Shown: positions 1-8,865 of the stretch, in pieces
How the letters are laid out: each line of letters starts with the position of its first letter
Position numbering within the stretch: the first letter of the stretch is position 1
Assembly (NCBI RefSeq): GCF_947495965.1
Contig: NZ_CANMBB010000004.1
Coordinates: forward strand, 1-64,000
From: an uncultured Maribacter sp.
GTDB lineage: Bacteria; Bacteroidota; Bacteroidia; Flavobacteriales; Flavobacteriaceae
DNA: 64,000 nt
Reading direction: 5' to 3'
Notes under the pieces: model-generated
The model's input: only the letters and a program-made list of their open reading frames with translations
Database searches by the model: none
Told to the model about the DNA's origin: nothing
Made by a program: the position numbers and the translations under genes

Positions 1-36
1 TCTTTTTACATAACCAATCTTTACGGGTGTTTTCAT
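1..36 (-). CDS. 5' end of an unidentified gene (partial)
   Basis: An ATG on the minus strand at 34-36 opens a frame of 12 codons (MKTPVKIGYVKR) that runs off the left edge without a stop. The next gene's terminator lies only about 50 bases upstream, and a perfect 20-bp palindrome sits directly before the ATG, so this looks like a genuine gene start with its own control region. Too little is visible to name a product. It could also be a chance frame. Confidence 0.4.
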   Translation of the reverse strand, partial: MKTPVKIGYVKR

Positions 37-56
37 TACACTAAAATTTTAGTGTA
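37..56. promoter_or_regulatory. 20-bp perfect palindrome, putative operator
   Basis: The sequence TACACTAAAATTTTAGTGTA is a perfect inverted repeat immediately upstream of the partial gene start at 36. It has no T-run and no GC-rich stem, so it is not terminator-like. Its core (positions 40-56) matches 15 of 17 bases of a site upstream of the aquaporin gene (17778-17794), differing only in the two central bases. This suggests one dimeric repressor or activator binds both sites. The regulator is not identifiable here. Confidence 0.5.
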
Positions 57-87
57 TCGCTATTTCAGGACGGGACATTTCTTAGAA

Positions 88-118
88 TAAAAAAAGCCTC
101 GCAATTGCGAGGCTTTTA
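88..118 (-). terminator. Rho-independent terminator of the beta-helix lipoprotein gene
   Basis: A perfect GC-rich inverted repeat (GCCTCGCAATTGCGAGGC, 96-113) is followed on the minus strand by eight T residues. It lies 25-47 bases after the stop codon of the lipoprotein gene. The short T-run on the plus side could make it weakly bidirectional. Confidence 0.85.
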
Positions 119-142
119 TATCCTTATTTTGTTTTATATATT

Positions 143-2191
143 CTATAAACCAGCATCTTTCCAAGTCCAAGTAGAAATGTCTAAAGCAGCAGCATCTTTC
201 CCAGAATTTAATGTGTATTTACTAGTTTCACCAGATATAAGAGTAGCATCTGCATCCGCACCTTCTATTTGAACGTTAGCTAGAGCTCCAGCATCTTTCA
301 TATCTAAATCTACAGCATAACCAGATAAATGTAAACCAGTTATTGTACCACCAGAAGTTTTCTTGAACTGTAAAGCAGTACCATCTACAGAAGAAATAGC
401 AGTTATGTTAGTAAAAGTTGGATTACCGTTATTTTTATCTCCTTCAAAAACTGTAGAGAAACCAGCAACAGTATGAGAAATGTAAGCATTAGTTACAGAT
501 CCATTCCACTCTTCTGTCCAGTCAACAGCATCATCACTGTTATTTTCTAAGTAGATATTAGTTACAGAAACACTTCCACCGAAAAATTCGATACCATCGT
601 CATCACCATTAATTACAGCAATGTTTTCTAAAGTTGTTCCAGAACCTACAGCATATAAAGAAACACCGTTGTATTGAGACTCAGAGTTAATTTGAGCTCC
701 TGTTCCTTTAAGTACTAAGTTTTTAACAGATCCAGAATTGTCAGTAGCATCAGTACCACCGTAAACAAAACCACCAATTTCAGCAGTAGCATCAACACCA
801 GCAGATGTTATTGCATTACCACATATTGTTAATCCTCCCCAATCTCCAGGTTCACCTGCAGCAGAAGCAATAACAACTGGGTTAGTTTCAGTACCTTGTA
901 TGTCTATTGTACCACCTTGTAAAACTGCAATGTAAACACCAGTACCACCATCTCTAGCAGTAATTTTAGTTCCTGCAGGAATAGTTAATTTACCACCTTC
1001 TTGAACTATGTAAGAAGAGTTTAATGTATATGCTACAGAAGCATCTAAAGTTACGTCACCTGTAACCGCACCTTGTAATAAGCTACTTTCAAAAGAGATA
1101 TCTGAGCTTACCCATGGGAAGTCTTCTGCAGTTGTATTAGGAACAGCAGTAGTATTTAATGAGTATTTTAATTTACTTTCATCCACATCTGTAGTAGTTT
1201 CATCATCTTCATTCATTGCTACAGGAGTATAACCATCAACAAAAATTACGTTAGCTACATCACCAGCATCTTTCATATCTAAATCAACATCATATCCTAC
1301 TATAGAAAGACCGTCAATTGTACCACCAGAAGTTTTCTTGAATTGTAATGCAGTACCACCTACAGTAGAAACAGCAGTGATGTTATTAAATTCTGGGTTA
1401 CCGTTATCTTTGTCTCCTTCAAAAACTGTAGAGAAACCAGCAACTGTATTAGATATGTAAGCATTTGTTACAGATCCGCTCCATCCTTCTGTCCAATCTA
1501 TTGAATCGTCACTATTGTTTTCTAAATATAGGTTAGAAACTTCTACGGTTCCACCAAAAAACTCAACACCATCATCATCACCATTAATAACTGCAAGGTT
1601 ATCAACTAAAGTTCCAGAACCTACAGCGTAAAAAGAAACACCATTGTATTGAGACTCAGAGTTAATTTGAGCTCCAGTACCTGATATTTGTAAATATCTT
1701 ATAATACCAGAACTATCAGAATCATCAGTACCACCATATATAAAACCTCCTACTTCAGCAGTTGCATTAGCACCTGCAGTTGTAGTTGCCTTACCGCATA
1801 GTGTTAATCCTCCCCAGTCACCAGGGTTACCATCTGCAGAAGACATAATAACAGGATTTCCTTCAGATCCATTAATATTAATTGTACCACCAATAAGTGT
1901 TGCGATATAAACATCTGTACCACCATTATCTGCAAGAATTTTTGTTCCAGCAGGAATATTCAATGTAGCACCTTCATCAATAATAAATTGACCAGTTAAA
2001 TTGTAAGAAGTACTAGCAGTAAGAGTGTAATCTTCTTTTAATGTTCCTTTTAAAATACCTGCTTCTAAGTTAGCGATAACTTCTGTTGCTTCTTTTCCTA
2101 TTGGCGCTGGATCATCAGAGCTACAGCTCGTTAGTATAATAGCTGAAAACACTGCGGTTATACTTAAAAGTTTTACAAATAAATTTTTCAT
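143..2191 (-). CDS. Lipoprotein with two tandem beta-helix-like domains
   Basis: A 682-residue protein, starting at the ATG at 2191; a TTG four codons upstream is possible but less likely. It has a lipoprotein signal with a lipobox cysteine at about residue 23 (LTSC followed by SSDD). The rest is two copies of a domain of about 300 residues (about 42-330 and 360-650). Each copy contains PAGTKI, PGDWGGL and NGDDDG(V/I)EFFGG motifs and the acidic ENNSDD motif. The repeated short strands with G and N turns suggest a right-handed parallel beta-helix, and the acidic clusters may bind metal. It follows a TonB-dependent receptor gene on the same strand, although a strong terminator lies between them, so it is probably an outer-membrane partner of that receptor with its own promoter. 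Similar proteins are sometimes mis-annotated as multidrug transporters. The substrate is unknown; phosphate or another ion is only a guess from the PhoB/PhoR-like pair next door. Confidence 0.85.
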   Translation of the reverse strand: MKNLFVKLLSITAVFSAIILTSCSSDDPAPIGKEATEVIANLEAGILKGTLKEDYTLTASTSYNLTGQFIIDEGATLNIPAGTKILADNGGTDVYIATLIGGTININGSEGNPVIMSSADGNPGDWGGLTLCGKATTTAGANATAEVGGFIYGGTDDSDSSGIIRYLQISGTGAQINSESQYNGVSFYAVGSGTLVDNLAVINGDDDGVEFFGGTVEVSNLYLENNSDDSIDWTEGWSGSVTNAYISNTVAGFSTVFEGDKDNGNPEFNNITAVSTVGGTALQFKKTSGGTIDGLSIVGYDVDLDMKDAGDVANVIFVDGYTPVAMNEDDETTTDVDESKLKYSLNTTAVPNTTAEDFPWVSSDISFESSLLQGAVTGDVTLDASVAYTLNSSYIVQEGGKLTIPAGTKITARDGGTGVYIAVLQGGTIDIQGTETNPVVIASAAGEPGDWGGLTICGNAITSAGVDATAEIGGFVYGGTDATDNSGSVKNLVLKGTGAQINSESQYNGVSLYAVGSGTTLENIAVINGDDDGIEFFGGSVSVTNIYLENNSDDAVDWTEEWNGSVTNAYISHTVAGFSTVFEGDKNNGNPTFTNITAISSVDGTALQFKKTSGGTITGLHLSGYAVDLDMKDAGALANVQIEGADADATLISGETSKYTLNSGKDAAALDISTWTWKDAGL
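200..2068 (-). repeat. Tandem internal duplication within the lipoprotein gene
   Basis: Two copies of about 0.9-1.0 kb lie head to tail in the coding frame (roughly 200-1094 and 1200-2068). Corresponding stretches remain close at DNA level, for example around 350-410 and 1325-1385, where a run beginning CACCAGAAGTTTTCTTGAA recurs with few changes. The copies have nevertheless diverged along their length. Confidence 0.8.
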
Positions 2192-2360
2192 TTCAATTTT
2201 CAATTTAGAATTTGGTTAAATATTCTTATTATCTGTGCAAAATAAGTGGATTTCTGTTGCTTTGTGTTTAACTAAATATTAAGCATAAGTTACCTTTCTT
2301 TGGGTAAATGAGCACTTATGTTAAGCTAGTGTTAATCGTATTTTGCCCCTTTTGTGTATA

Positions 2361-2405
2361 AAATAAAACAGTCCTGAATACATAGTATTCAGGACTGTTT
2401 TATTT
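2361..2405 (-). terminator. Strong terminator after the TonB-dependent receptor gene
   Basis: A near-perfect inverted repeat of about 21 bp per arm with a 3-base loop (2382-2384) and A/T-rich outer stem sits about 55 bases after the receptor stop codon. The minus-strand exit is U-rich. It should separate receptor transcription from the downstream lipoprotein gene. Confidence 0.8.
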
Positions 2406-2460
2406 TATATTAGAACCCTTGTCATAAGGATTGTAATTTTTACCTTAAACTTATTTGGGA

Positions 2461-5208
2461 TTAAAAATTATATTTTAAACTTAAGTTTAATTGAGCGCCT
2501 TTTTTATAGGATAAAACTACTTTGTCAGATTCAACACCTGTATTAAGATCTTGTATTAATTGGGTTTGTTGTATATCTGGATTAAGTAAATTTCTTCCTA
2601 CTAATTTAAGTTGTAGTTTTTTAGTTAGCATTTTGCTTAAAACTAAATCTAGGGTAAAAAAGCCTTTTTCAATTATTTCATCATTATACAGAACATCACT
2701 ATTGTTAAAATCTTCTGGAGAACCAAGAACATAAACTTTATCTGAAGAATAATTTCCTGTTAAAGTAGCATTAAACTCTTTTTCGGTTTTGCTATTATAG
2801 CTTAACGAACCATTTAATATTAAGTCTGACGCACCTTGTAAATCAGATTCTGTTTTGTTTTTGTATTGAAAAAACTCTGATAAATCTTGGTTAAACCACA
2901 TTTTAGTAATGTTTGTATTAAAATCTAAAATGCTTTCTTCATCTTCGTTTTTAAGAAGACCTAATCTAGCTTCTATTTCTAAACCATAAATGGTAGCTTT
3001 TTCACCAGTGTTAGCATATTGAAAATTTCCTGAAGAACCTCTTGTTTGTGCTAAGTTTATAGGGTTTTTAATGTTTTTATAAAAACCAGTAGCGGAAAGT
3101 AATTGACCTCTACTCGGGAAAAATTCATACTTTAAGTCTACATTTAAAACATCAGATTTTTCTAAATTCGGATCACCGCTAGTAACACGACCAGTTGGGG
3201 ATACATATTCAAAAGGAGCTAGCTCTTTAAATTCTGGTAAGGTTTGTGTTAGACTTGATGCAAAACGAATAGCATTTTTTTCGTTTAAAGCATATTTTAA
3301 ATTTAAACTTGGATATATTTCTGTGTATTCCTTTTTAATAGAACCTACTCTTCCAACAAAGTTAGCAACATCCCAAAGAACATTTATTTCATCGCGCTCA
3401 AATCTTACACCAGCATTACCAGAAAGTTTTTCGCCAAAATGAAAGTCTAAGTTAGCATAACCTGCTATAACATTTAAATCTGCATCGTATCTATCCGCTT
3501 CTCTTTCTCTTAATACTAAGCCATTATCAAAGTTATCTGCAGTAAAAGTTTCGGAAAATTGATCTACTGTAGATACTTGAAAGTCTCTTGCTCTAACACC
3601 AGCAAATAAGGAACTAAATACTCTGTCTTTTTGACGAAAATTTACACCAATGTTTAGTTTAAATTTATGGATGTCATATTCATCTAAGGCTCCAAAAGAA
3701 ATTGCATCATTAATATATGCGTTGTATTCAGTATCCTCAATTTTTTGACTAGATTTTCTTTGTTGAAAATCTCCAACGTGTGCATATTGTACTGTATTTG
3801 GGTCTAGTATATTTGCTTCGTTTCTAATTCTATTAGGCTCTTGTGCTAATACATAGTTATAACCACCAGCCCAAGTTAATTTGTTGTTCTCTTTAATGTT
3901 ATGAACACCTTCTATTTGATTTACTAATAAAATAGTTTGCTTAAAGTTTTGGTCTCTTACAAATGCACCATCTTCTTGTGGATCCTGGTCAAAAACGTAG
4001 CCTTCACCGTTTCTACCTTGCTCATAAACATTATCATTACTTGTATTAACCGCTAAACTGCTAATTTTAAGCCTATGATTATCACTTAATTTTAAACCTA
4101 AATTTAAATATCCTGTAGTATTTGTTCTAGAGCTAAATGACTCCGCGTCTGTAAATTCGTTATCTAAAACATTAGAACGGTAGCTTCTAAAAACACCTTC
4201 TTGGTATTGGTATGATTTAGAGTGAGAACCAGCAACAAATACTTTTAATTCTTTTCCGAATATCTCAAATTTCTCAGCACCAGAAAGAGATATACCATAA
4301 TTGCCAGTATTTTTTTGTTTTAAAGGATCCCATCCTTGTCTTGTAATTAAATCTACAAGAGCATATTGTTTTTTATGAAAACCTAAAGTTACATCTTCGG
4401 TAGCAATACTTCTTTTAAAATCACCATCTAAACCTAGAACATTAGTGTTGTATCCTGAGCTTAGACCTACAGATAATGCTTTTTTAGAATAACTTTTAGA
4501 AGAAATATCTACATTACCAGAAGTCTGGTCGGCATAGCTAGAAGTGGAATAGGTTTTACTAATACCAACATTTTCAATAATGTTAGTAGAAAATAAATTT
4601 AGATTAATATTTTTATTATTAACATCATCAGAAGGTATTGGCAAACCATTCATAGTGGTAGATAAATACCTGTCACCTAAACCTCTAATGTATATGTCTC
4701 CTGACCCTTCACTTTTAGAAACACCAGCAATTTTTGTGGTTGCAGCAGATGCATTAGATACACCAATTTTTGAAAGACGTTCTGCACCAATACTTTCTTT
4801 AATAACAAGAGCCTTCTTCTGATCTAGTAATAAAGCAGCTTCAGAATCTTTTCTAGCTGTTGTAGTTACAACAACTTCATCTAAAGACATTCCTTCAGAA
4901 GCACTCATTGGTGCATTTATAGTGGTTACTTTTCCACTCTCTACGGTTACGTTAGGAATTTCTACAGTTTCGTATCCTAAGTAACTAAATACAACAGTAT
5001 AAGTTCCTGGCTCTACATTAGCTATTTCGTATAAACCATCAAAATCTGAAGTGGCACCTTTAGTAGTGCCTTTAATTAGAACATTAGCAAATGCCAAAGG
5101 TTCATTATTAACTTCTTTGTCTGTAAGAGTACCAACAATACTCCCTGTTTCCTGTGCCTGTAGTAGCGCTACGCTAAATATTAAAAGACACGTAAGTAAT
5201 TTTCTCAT
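2461..5208 (-). CDS. TonB-dependent outer-membrane receptor
   Basis: A 915-residue outer-membrane active transporter. A signal peptide (1 to about 18, ending LLQAQ) is followed by a carboxypeptidase-regulatory-like beta-sandwich domain (about 22-105, with SDFDGLYEI and YLGYET, typical of Bacteroidota receptors). A plug domain follows (about 125-235, including DIYIRGLGDRY), then a 22-strand-type barrel ending in an aromatic C-terminus (LKYNF). There is no SusD partner; the downstream lipoprotein may play an accessory surface role. The gene diverges from a PhoB/PhoR-like pair across 187 bases, which suggests local control. Ligand specificity cannot be read from the sequence. Confidence 0.93.
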   Translation of the reverse strand: MRKLLTCLLIFSVALLQAQETGSIVGTLTDKEVNNEPLAFANVLIKGTTKGATSDFDGLYEIANVEPGTYTVVFSYLGYETVEIPNVTVESGKVTTINAPMSASEGMSLDEVVVTTTARKDSEAALLLDQKKALVIKESIGAERLSKIGVSNASAATTKIAGVSKSEGSGDIYIRGLGDRYLSTTMNGLPIPSDDVNNKNINLNLFSTNIIENVGISKTYSTSSYADQTSGNVDISSKSYSKKALSVGLSSGYNTNVLGLDGDFKRSIATEDVTLGFHKKQYALVDLITRQGWDPLKQKNTGNYGISLSGAEKFEIFGKELKVFVAGSHSKSYQYQEGVFRSYRSNVLDNEFTDAESFSSRTNTTGYLNLGLKLSDNHRLKISSLAVNTSNDNVYEQGRNGEGYVFDQDPQEDGAFVRDQNFKQTILLVNQIEGVHNIKENNKLTWAGGYNYVLAQEPNRIRNEANILDPNTVQYAHVGDFQQRKSSQKIEDTEYNAYINDAISFGALDEYDIHKFKLNIGVNFRQKDRVFSSLFAGVRARDFQVSTVDQFSETFTADNFDNGLVLREREADRYDADLNVIAGYANLDFHFGEKLSGNAGVRFERDEINVLWDVANFVGRVGSIKKEYTEIYPSLNLKYALNEKNAIRFASSLTQTLPEFKELAPFEYVSPTGRVTSGDPNLEKSDVLNVDLKYEFFPSRGQLLSATGFYKNIKNPINLAQTRGSSGNFQYANTGEKATIYGLEIEARLGLLKNEDEESILDFNTNITKMWFNQDLSEFFQYKNKTESDLQGASDLILNGSLSYNSKTEKEFNATLTGNYSSDKVYVLGSPEDFNNSDVLYNDEIIEKGFFTLDLVLSKMLTKKLQLKLVGRNLLNPDIQQTQLIQDLNTGVESDKVVLSYKKGAQLNLSLKYNF

Positions 5209-5362
5209 TAAAAAATTTAGTTTGTTCTATTCTGGCGCAAAGAAAGTTCTAGGGTGTAAAAGTCGGGTTACCCCCATGTTAAACATTTATTGCCTTAGTG
5301 TTACTTTATTGTTACTATATTAAATCAACGTTAAGAGCTATTTAGTGTAATAGTATTATCTT

Positions 5363-5370
5363 TACATTTG
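5363..5370 (+). promoter_or_regulatory. Bacteroidetal -7 box for the two-component operon
   Basis: TACATTTG matches the Bacteroidota -7 consensus TAnnTTTG, 26 bases before the ATG of the response regulator. The -33 element is weak (ATTT at the expected distance). Confidence 0.45.
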
Positions 5371-5395
5371 GCGGATTAACCAATTTTGATGACCG

Positions 5396-6082
5396 ATGAA
5401 AAAAAAAGAGATTAAGATTTTATTAGTAGATGATGAGCCAGATATTTTAGAAATTGTAGGATACAATTTATCTACAGAAGGTTATCAAGTACTAACGGCA
5501 AAGAACGGTGTAGAAGCAGTTGCAATGGCCAAAAAGAAATCTCCACATTTAATTATTTTAGATGTTATGATGCCAGAAATGGATGGTATTGAAGCTTGTG
5601 AAATAATTAGAGGTACAAAAGGGTTAGAGAATACAATCATTACTTTTTTAACCGCCAGAGGAGAAGATTACTCCCAAGTTGCAGGTTTTGATGCAGGCGC
5701 AGATGATTATATTACTAAACCAATAAAGCCAAAAGTTTTAGTTAGTAAGGTTAAAGCATTACTAAGAAGGTTAAAAGAAGAAAATGCTGCATCGGAAGAT
5801 ATTGTAAAGGTTGGTAATATTGTAATTAATAGAGAAGAGTATAAAATAATTAATGACGGAAAGGAAATTATTTTACCAAGAAAAGAGTTTGAACTTCTTG
5901 CATTACTAACTTCTAAACCAAGTAAGGTTTTTAAAAGAGAGGTAATATTAGATAAAGTTTGGGGTAATGAGGTTGTTGTTGGCGGCCGTACTATAGATGT
6001 TCATATTCGTAAGTTAAGAGAAAAAATAGGAGACGATCATTTTAAAACTGTAAAAGGAGTGGGGTATAAGTTTGTATTATAA
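5396..6082 (+). CDS. OmpR/PhoB-family response regulator
   Basis: A 228-residue DNA-binding response regulator. The receiver domain (about 6-120) has the acidic pair D12-D13, phospho-acceptor D56 in the LDVMMP motif, and the conserved lysine in YITKP. A winged-helix domain follows (about 135-228, with GGRTIDVHIRKLR and VGYKF). The stop codon overlaps the start of the histidine kinase gene by one base (TAATG), so the two are translationally coupled. Sequence style and kinase architecture resemble PhoB/PhoR of Bacteroidota, but a phosphate role is inference. Its divergent neighbour, the TonB-dependent receptor, is a plausible target. Confidence 0.92.
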   Translation: MKKKEIKILLVDDEPDILEIVGYNLSTEGYQVLTAKNGVEAVAMAKKKSPHLIILDVMMPEMDGIEACEIIRGTKGLENTIITFLTARGEDYSQVAGFDAGADDYITKPIKPKVLVSKVKALLRRLKEENAASEDIVKVGNIVINREEYKIINDGKEIILPRKEFELLALLTSKPSKVFKREVILDKVWGNEVVVGGRTIDVHIRKLREKIGDDHFKTVKGVGYKFVL

Positions 6083-7146
6083 TGTCAATAAAATTAAAAA
6101 GGTCATATAGATTTGCATTAAGGTCCTCTATTACTATAGCCCTTACTGTTACCTTTTTTTTATTTTTTTTGCAAAAATATTTTAATACAGTAAATTTTTA
6201 TATTTTAATAATAGTTGCCCTATTTTTATTTGGATTTTCATTTATAGTATTACAAGTAAGAATAGAAAAATTCATCTATAGAAGAATAAAAAAAATATAT
6301 GATGATGTTGCTCTTTTAGAATCTTCTTCTTTAGCTGTGGATCCTATTACTACAGATATGCGAACCCTAACTGCAGAGATAGAAAAATTTGCCAAAGACA
6401 AAAAAATAGAGATAGACACTCTAAAGATTAGAGAAGAGTATAGAAAAGATTTTTTAGGAAATGTTTCTCACGAATTAAAAACACCATTATTTACTGTTCA
6501 AGGGTATATTTTAACCCTTTTAGATGGTGCAATGAATGACTCTAATATTAGAAAAAAATACCTTCAAAGAGCAGCAAAAGGAGTAGACCGTTTAATTTAT
6601 ATTGTTAAAGACTTAGATTTAATTACCAAATTGGAAGTTGGAGATTTAAATCTTGAAATGACATCTTTTAATATTATAGAGCTTATTCAAAATGTTTTTG
6701 ATCTTTTAGAAATGAAAGCCCTTAAAAAAAAGATTACGTTAACTTTTGATATGGATTATCCAGAACCAATTCAAGTATACGCCGATCAAGAAAAAATACA
6801 ACAAGTAGTAACTAACTTATTGGTAAACTCCATAAAGTATGGGCATGAGAATGGTACTACAGAAGTAAGTGTAGAAAATTTAATTAAAAACAAAGTTATT
6901 ATTCGTGTAACAGATAACGGTGAAGGTATAGCAAAACAGCATATTCCGAGATTATTTGAGCGCTTTTACAGAGTAGATAAAAGTGGAAATAGGGCTGTTG
7001 GTGGTTCCGGACTTGGACTTTCTATTGTAAAACATATTATAGAAGCACACGAAGAAAAAATCTATGTAGAAAGCGTAGAAGATGTAGGTTCTGAGTTTTC
7101 TTTTACCTTAGAAAAGAGTATTAATGAAATAGATACAATTGTTTAA
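6082..7146 (+). CDS. Membrane sensor histidine kinase (PhoR-like)
   Basis: A 354-residue inner-membrane kinase that phosphorylates the preceding regulator. Two hydrophobic helices (about 15-32 and 38-58) are separated by only a few residues, so there is almost no periplasmic sensor domain. A linker is followed by the dimerisation domain with H130 in NVSHELKTP, then the ATPase domain with the N box (NLLVNSIKYG), DNGEG and GSGLGLSI. The absence of an extracytoplasmic domain suggests it senses a membrane partner or an internal state, as PhoR does through the Pst transporter. No pst genes are visible here. Confidence 0.92.
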   Translation: MSIKLKRSYRFALRSSITIALTVTFFLFFLQKYFNTVNFYILIIVALFLFGFSFIVLQVRIEKFIYRRIKKIYDDVALLESSSLAVDPITTDMRTLTAEIEKFAKDKKIEIDTLKIREEYRKDFLGNVSHELKTPLFTVQGYILTLLDGAMNDSNIRKKYLQRAAKGVDRLIYIVKDLDLITKLEVGDLNLEMTSFNIIELIQNVFDLLEMKALKKKITLTFDMDYPEPIQVYADQEKIQQVVTNLLVNSIKYGHENGTTEVSVENLIKNKVIIRVTDNGEGIAKQHIPRLFERFYRVDKSGNRAVGGSGLGLSIVKHIIEAHEEKIYVESVEDVGSEFSFTLEKSINEIDTIV

Positions 7147-7176
7147 TTGCTTAAGCGATTCAATTTCTTAGCTTTG
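7146..7176 (+). promoter_or_regulatory. Promoter of trmB
   Basis: ATTG (7146-7149), a 19-base spacer and TAGCTTTG (7169-7176) match the Bacteroidota TTTG-N19-TAnnTTTG promoter in 9 of 10 fixed bases. The predicted start of transcription is near 7183, giving a leader of about 15 bases. It is the best full promoter match in the window. Confidence 0.6.
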
Positions 7177-7198
7177 CCACACAAAAAATACTACTTCT

Positions 7199-7870
7199 GT
7201 GGGAAGCAAAAACAAACTAAAAAGATTTAAAGAAAACGAAACCTTCTCTAATGTTATACAACCAACTAGAGAAGAAATTGTAGATAGTTCTTTTTCTTAT
7301 AAAGGAAATTGGAGCAAACATTTTGGTAATACCAACCCTATAGTTTTAGAATTAGGCTGTGGTAAAGGAGAATATACTGTAGGTTTAGCTCGTAGAGATA
7401 AGAACAAAAATTATATTGGAATAGATATTAAAGGCGCACGTTTTTGGAGAGGTGCTAAAACTGCTATAGAAGAAAATTTGTCTAATGTTGTTTTTATAAG
7501 AACTCAAATAGAATTAATAGATCAAATTTTTGCTGCAAACGAAGTGTCCGAAATATGGATAACTTTTCCAGATCCTCAAATAAAATACAAGCGTACTAAG
7601 CATAGAATGACAAATAAAGAATTCTTGGCTAAGTACAAACAAATTTTAAAACCAGAAGGAACAGTTAACTTAAAGACAGATTCTGAGTTTATGCATGGCT
7701 ACACTTTAGGGTTATTACATGGTTTAGGGTTAGAAGTTTTATATGCAAATCATGATATATATAAAAATGCTGGGAGCCCAGATGAGGTTTTAAAAATTCA
7801 AACTTTTTATGAAAATCAGTATCTTGAAAAAGAAAAACCAATTACCTACATTAAATTTAGAGTAGCTTAG
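7199..7870 (+). CDS. trmB: tRNA (guanine-46-N7)-methyltransferase
   Basis: A 223-residue enzyme that methylates N7 of G46 in the tRNA variable loop using S-adenosylmethionine. The N-terminus (GSKNKLKRF) is typical of flavobacterial TrmB. The SAM-binding motif is LELGCGKGEY (about 50-59), and the family motif FPDPQIKYKRTKHR is intact. The start is GTG: no in-frame ATG occurs until far inside the protein, and the GSKNKL start fits the family. It heads a tight group with the LysE-type exporter and the alkyltransferase-like gene. Confidence 0.93.
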   Translation: MGSKNKLKRFKENETFSNVIQPTREEIVDSSFSYKGNWSKHFGNTNPIVLELGCGKGEYTVGLARRDKNKNYIGIDIKGARFWRGAKTAIEENLSNVVFIRTQIELIDQIFAANEVSEIWITFPDPQIKYKRTKHRMTNKEFLAKYKQILKPEGTVNLKTDSEFMHGYTLGLLHGLGLEVLYANHDIYKNAGSPDEVLKIQTFYENQYLEKEKPITYIKFRVA

Positions 7871-7875
7871 TAGTT

Positions 7876-8508
7876 ATGGGGCATTTATTAATTCTTTTTT
7901 TTGCAACATTTTTTGCAGCATTTATAGCTACAGTTCCTCCGGGTTTATTAAATATGAATGCAGCAAAAACAAGTGTAGAGAAAGGAAAATTAAATGGTAT
8001 TATATTTAGTTTAGGCGTTTCTATAGTTGTTTTTATACAAGCTTATATTGCAGTATTAATTTCTAAGTTTTTACATAATAATCCAGAGGTAATAGAGGTT
8101 TTGTTGCAAATTGCCTTAGTAGTATTTGCTTTTTTTGCTGTGTTTTTTTTCATTGCTGCCCGAAAGAATAAGAAAAAGAAGAAAAAAGTCCTTAAAATAA
8201 GTAAAAAGAATAGTTTTTTTAAGGGAATGTTATTAGCCTCTTTAAATCTATTAACCATTCCTTATTACAGTGGACTAAATGTTATGTGGAATGCATCTGG
8301 TTGGATAAAATTTCAGCTTTGGGATATTGTAGTCTTTGTTTTTGCAGCAGGTTTGGCAACCTTCTATGTACTCTATTTGTATACTATTTATTTTAATAAA
8401 TTAGAAAATAAGACAAATAAGTTCTCTAAAAACTCTAATTATATCTTAAGTGGTTTAATGCTGGTATTATTTATTATTACACTTATTAGATTGTTAATGA
8501 CAGCGTAA
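7876..8508 (+). CDS. LysE-family exporter
   Basis: A 210-residue inner-membrane protein with about six hydrophobic segments and the early ATVPPGLLNMNAAKTS motif that corresponds to the conserved GPN region of LysE/RhtB amino-acid exporters. A lysine-rich cytoplasmic loop lies at about 96-112. The start is 5 bases after the trmB stop, and the stop directly abuts the next ATG, indicating one operon. The exported substrate is unknown. Confidence 0.8.
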   Translation: MGHLLILFFATFFAAFIATVPPGLLNMNAAKTSVEKGKLNGIIFSLGVSIVVFIQAYIAVLISKFLHNNPEVIEVLLQIALVVFAFFAVFFFIAARKNKKKKKKVLKISKKNSFFKGMLLASLNLLTIPYYSGLNVMWNASGWIKFQLWDIVVFVFAAGLATFYVLYLYTIYFNKLENKTNKFSKNSNYILSGLMLVLFIITLIRLLMTA

Positions 8509-8844
8509 ATGGCAAACAATGAAAACTTTTTTGAAAGAGTCTATGAGGTAGCACGTTTAATACCAGAAGGAAAAGTAACTTCCTATGGTGCAATCGCAAA
8601 ATATTTAGGAGCGGCTCGTAGTGCCAGAATGGTTGGTTGGGCTATGAATGGATCTAGTCTAAAAGAAGATGTTCCAGCGCATAGAGTAGTAAATAAAGCA
8701 GGAATTTTAACCGGAAAGCATCATTTTGATGGTACTAACCTTATGCAACAATTATTAGAAAATGAGGGGGTTGTAGTTATAGATAATCAAATACAAAATC
8801 TTGAAAAACATTTTTGGGATCCTTTTGAAGAACTTTCGGAATAG
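8509..8844 (+). CDS. Alkyltransferase-like protein (ATL, MGMT fold)
   Basis: A 111-residue protein with the DNA-binding domain of O6-alkylguanine-DNA alkyltransferases. The usual active-site PCHRV is PAHRV here (about residues 63-67), so the acceptor cysteine is replaced by alanine. Established knowledge: such ATL proteins do not repair directly but bind O6-alkylguanine and recruit nucleotide excision repair. The length fits the compact ATL class, and the ATG immediately follows the LysE-type stop codon. Confidence 0.85.
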   Translation: MANNENFFERVYEVARLIPEGKVTSYGAIAKYLGAARSARMVGWAMNGSSLKEDVPAHRVVNKAGILTGKHHFDGTNLMQQLLENEGVVVIDNQIQNLEKHFWDPFEELSE

Positions 8845-8865
8845 ATTTTGATGCTGTAGTCTTGT

